From Betaproteobacteria bacterium RIFCSPLOWO2_02_FULL_68_150 (GTDB lineage: Bacteria; Pseudomonadota; Gammaproteobacteria; Burkholderiales; SG8-39): a stretch of DNA of 5,669 nucleotides. Position 1 is the first letter of the stretch, and every line of letters starts with the position of its first letter. Shown piece after piece: positions 5,610-5,669 of this stretch. The stretch spans positions 2,140 to 7,808 of the forward strand of contig MERE01000097.1 in the NCBI GenBank assembly GCA_001771975.1. Direction: 5' to 3'. The notes below the pieces were generated by a model, which ran no database searches, was not told where the DNA came from, and saw only the letters and a program-made list of their open reading frames with translations. Both the position numbers and the translations under genes were made by a program.

Positions 5610-5669
5610 ATGAGCGAGCGAATTCGGCGCCTTTCGCGGCGCAATTTCCTTTTGACTCTTGGCGCGGGC
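5610..5669 (+). CDS. Twin-arginine signal protein, N-terminal fragment (FDH region)
   Basis: Only the first 20 codons are in the window; the gene continues past the right edge. The fragment MSERIRRLSRRNFLLTLGAG has the basic n-region, the Tat motif S-R-R-N-F-L (residues 9-14) and the beginning of the hydrophobic h-region, so the product or its complex is exported folded through the Tat pathway. In related loci the gene at this position is often a very short Tat-leader protein (the formate dehydrogenase region Tat protein, TIGR02811) ahead of the FDH catalytic subunit. The alternative is that this is the Tat leader of the FDH alpha subunit itself. The sequence cannot decide between them. The AGGAGG upstream supports the start. 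Confidence 0.8.
   Translation, partial: MSERIRRLSRRNFLLTLGAG

Overview
The window is a formate dehydrogenase (FDH) accessory and maturation locus from a GC-rich bacterium. The gene content and order (fdhD-moaA back to back with DUF3305-DUF3306-polyferredoxin-TorD-like-Tat protein) and the style of the proteins suggest a proteobacterium, most likely a betaproteobacterium (Burkholderiales/Rhodocyclales type). That taxonomic guess rests on family resemblance only; no marker gene is present. Genes fill nearly all of the window, with no RNA genes, insertion sequences or CRISPR arrays seen.

Layout. The left third (12-1932, minus strand) holds moaA followed by fdhD, overlapping by 8 nt. A 45-bp gap (1933-1977) separates them from a divergent plus-strand operon. 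That operon has a DUF3305 protein (1978-2451), a DUF3306 protein (2448-2894), a 692-residue multi-cluster iron-sulfur protein (2869-4947) and a TorD/DmsD-type chaperone (4944-5531). After a 78-bp spacer comes the first 20 codons of a twin-arginine protein (5610 to the window edge). The four plus-strand accessory genes overlap one another (4, 26 and 4 nt), which points to one translationally coupled transcript.

How it works together. MoaA starts molybdopterin synthesis from GTP. FdhD transfers sulfur to the bis-MGD cofactor of FDH. The TorD-like chaperone probably holds the molybdoenzyme subunit until cofactor is loaded. The Tat-signal gene at the right edge starts the exported part of the system, and the structural FDH genes are expected just beyond the window. 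The role of DUF3305, DUF3306 and the large iron-sulfur protein is not established from sequence.

The most interesting object is the 692-residue iron-sulfur protein. It reads like a collapsed heterodisulfide-reductase HdrA with an added MvhD/FlpD-like segment: an HdrA-like N-terminal Cys domain, a nucleotide-binding segment whose glycine motif is damaged, six ferredoxin-type Cys groups (one with His in place of a Cys), the MvhD-like segment, and a C-terminal pair of CxxC motifs.
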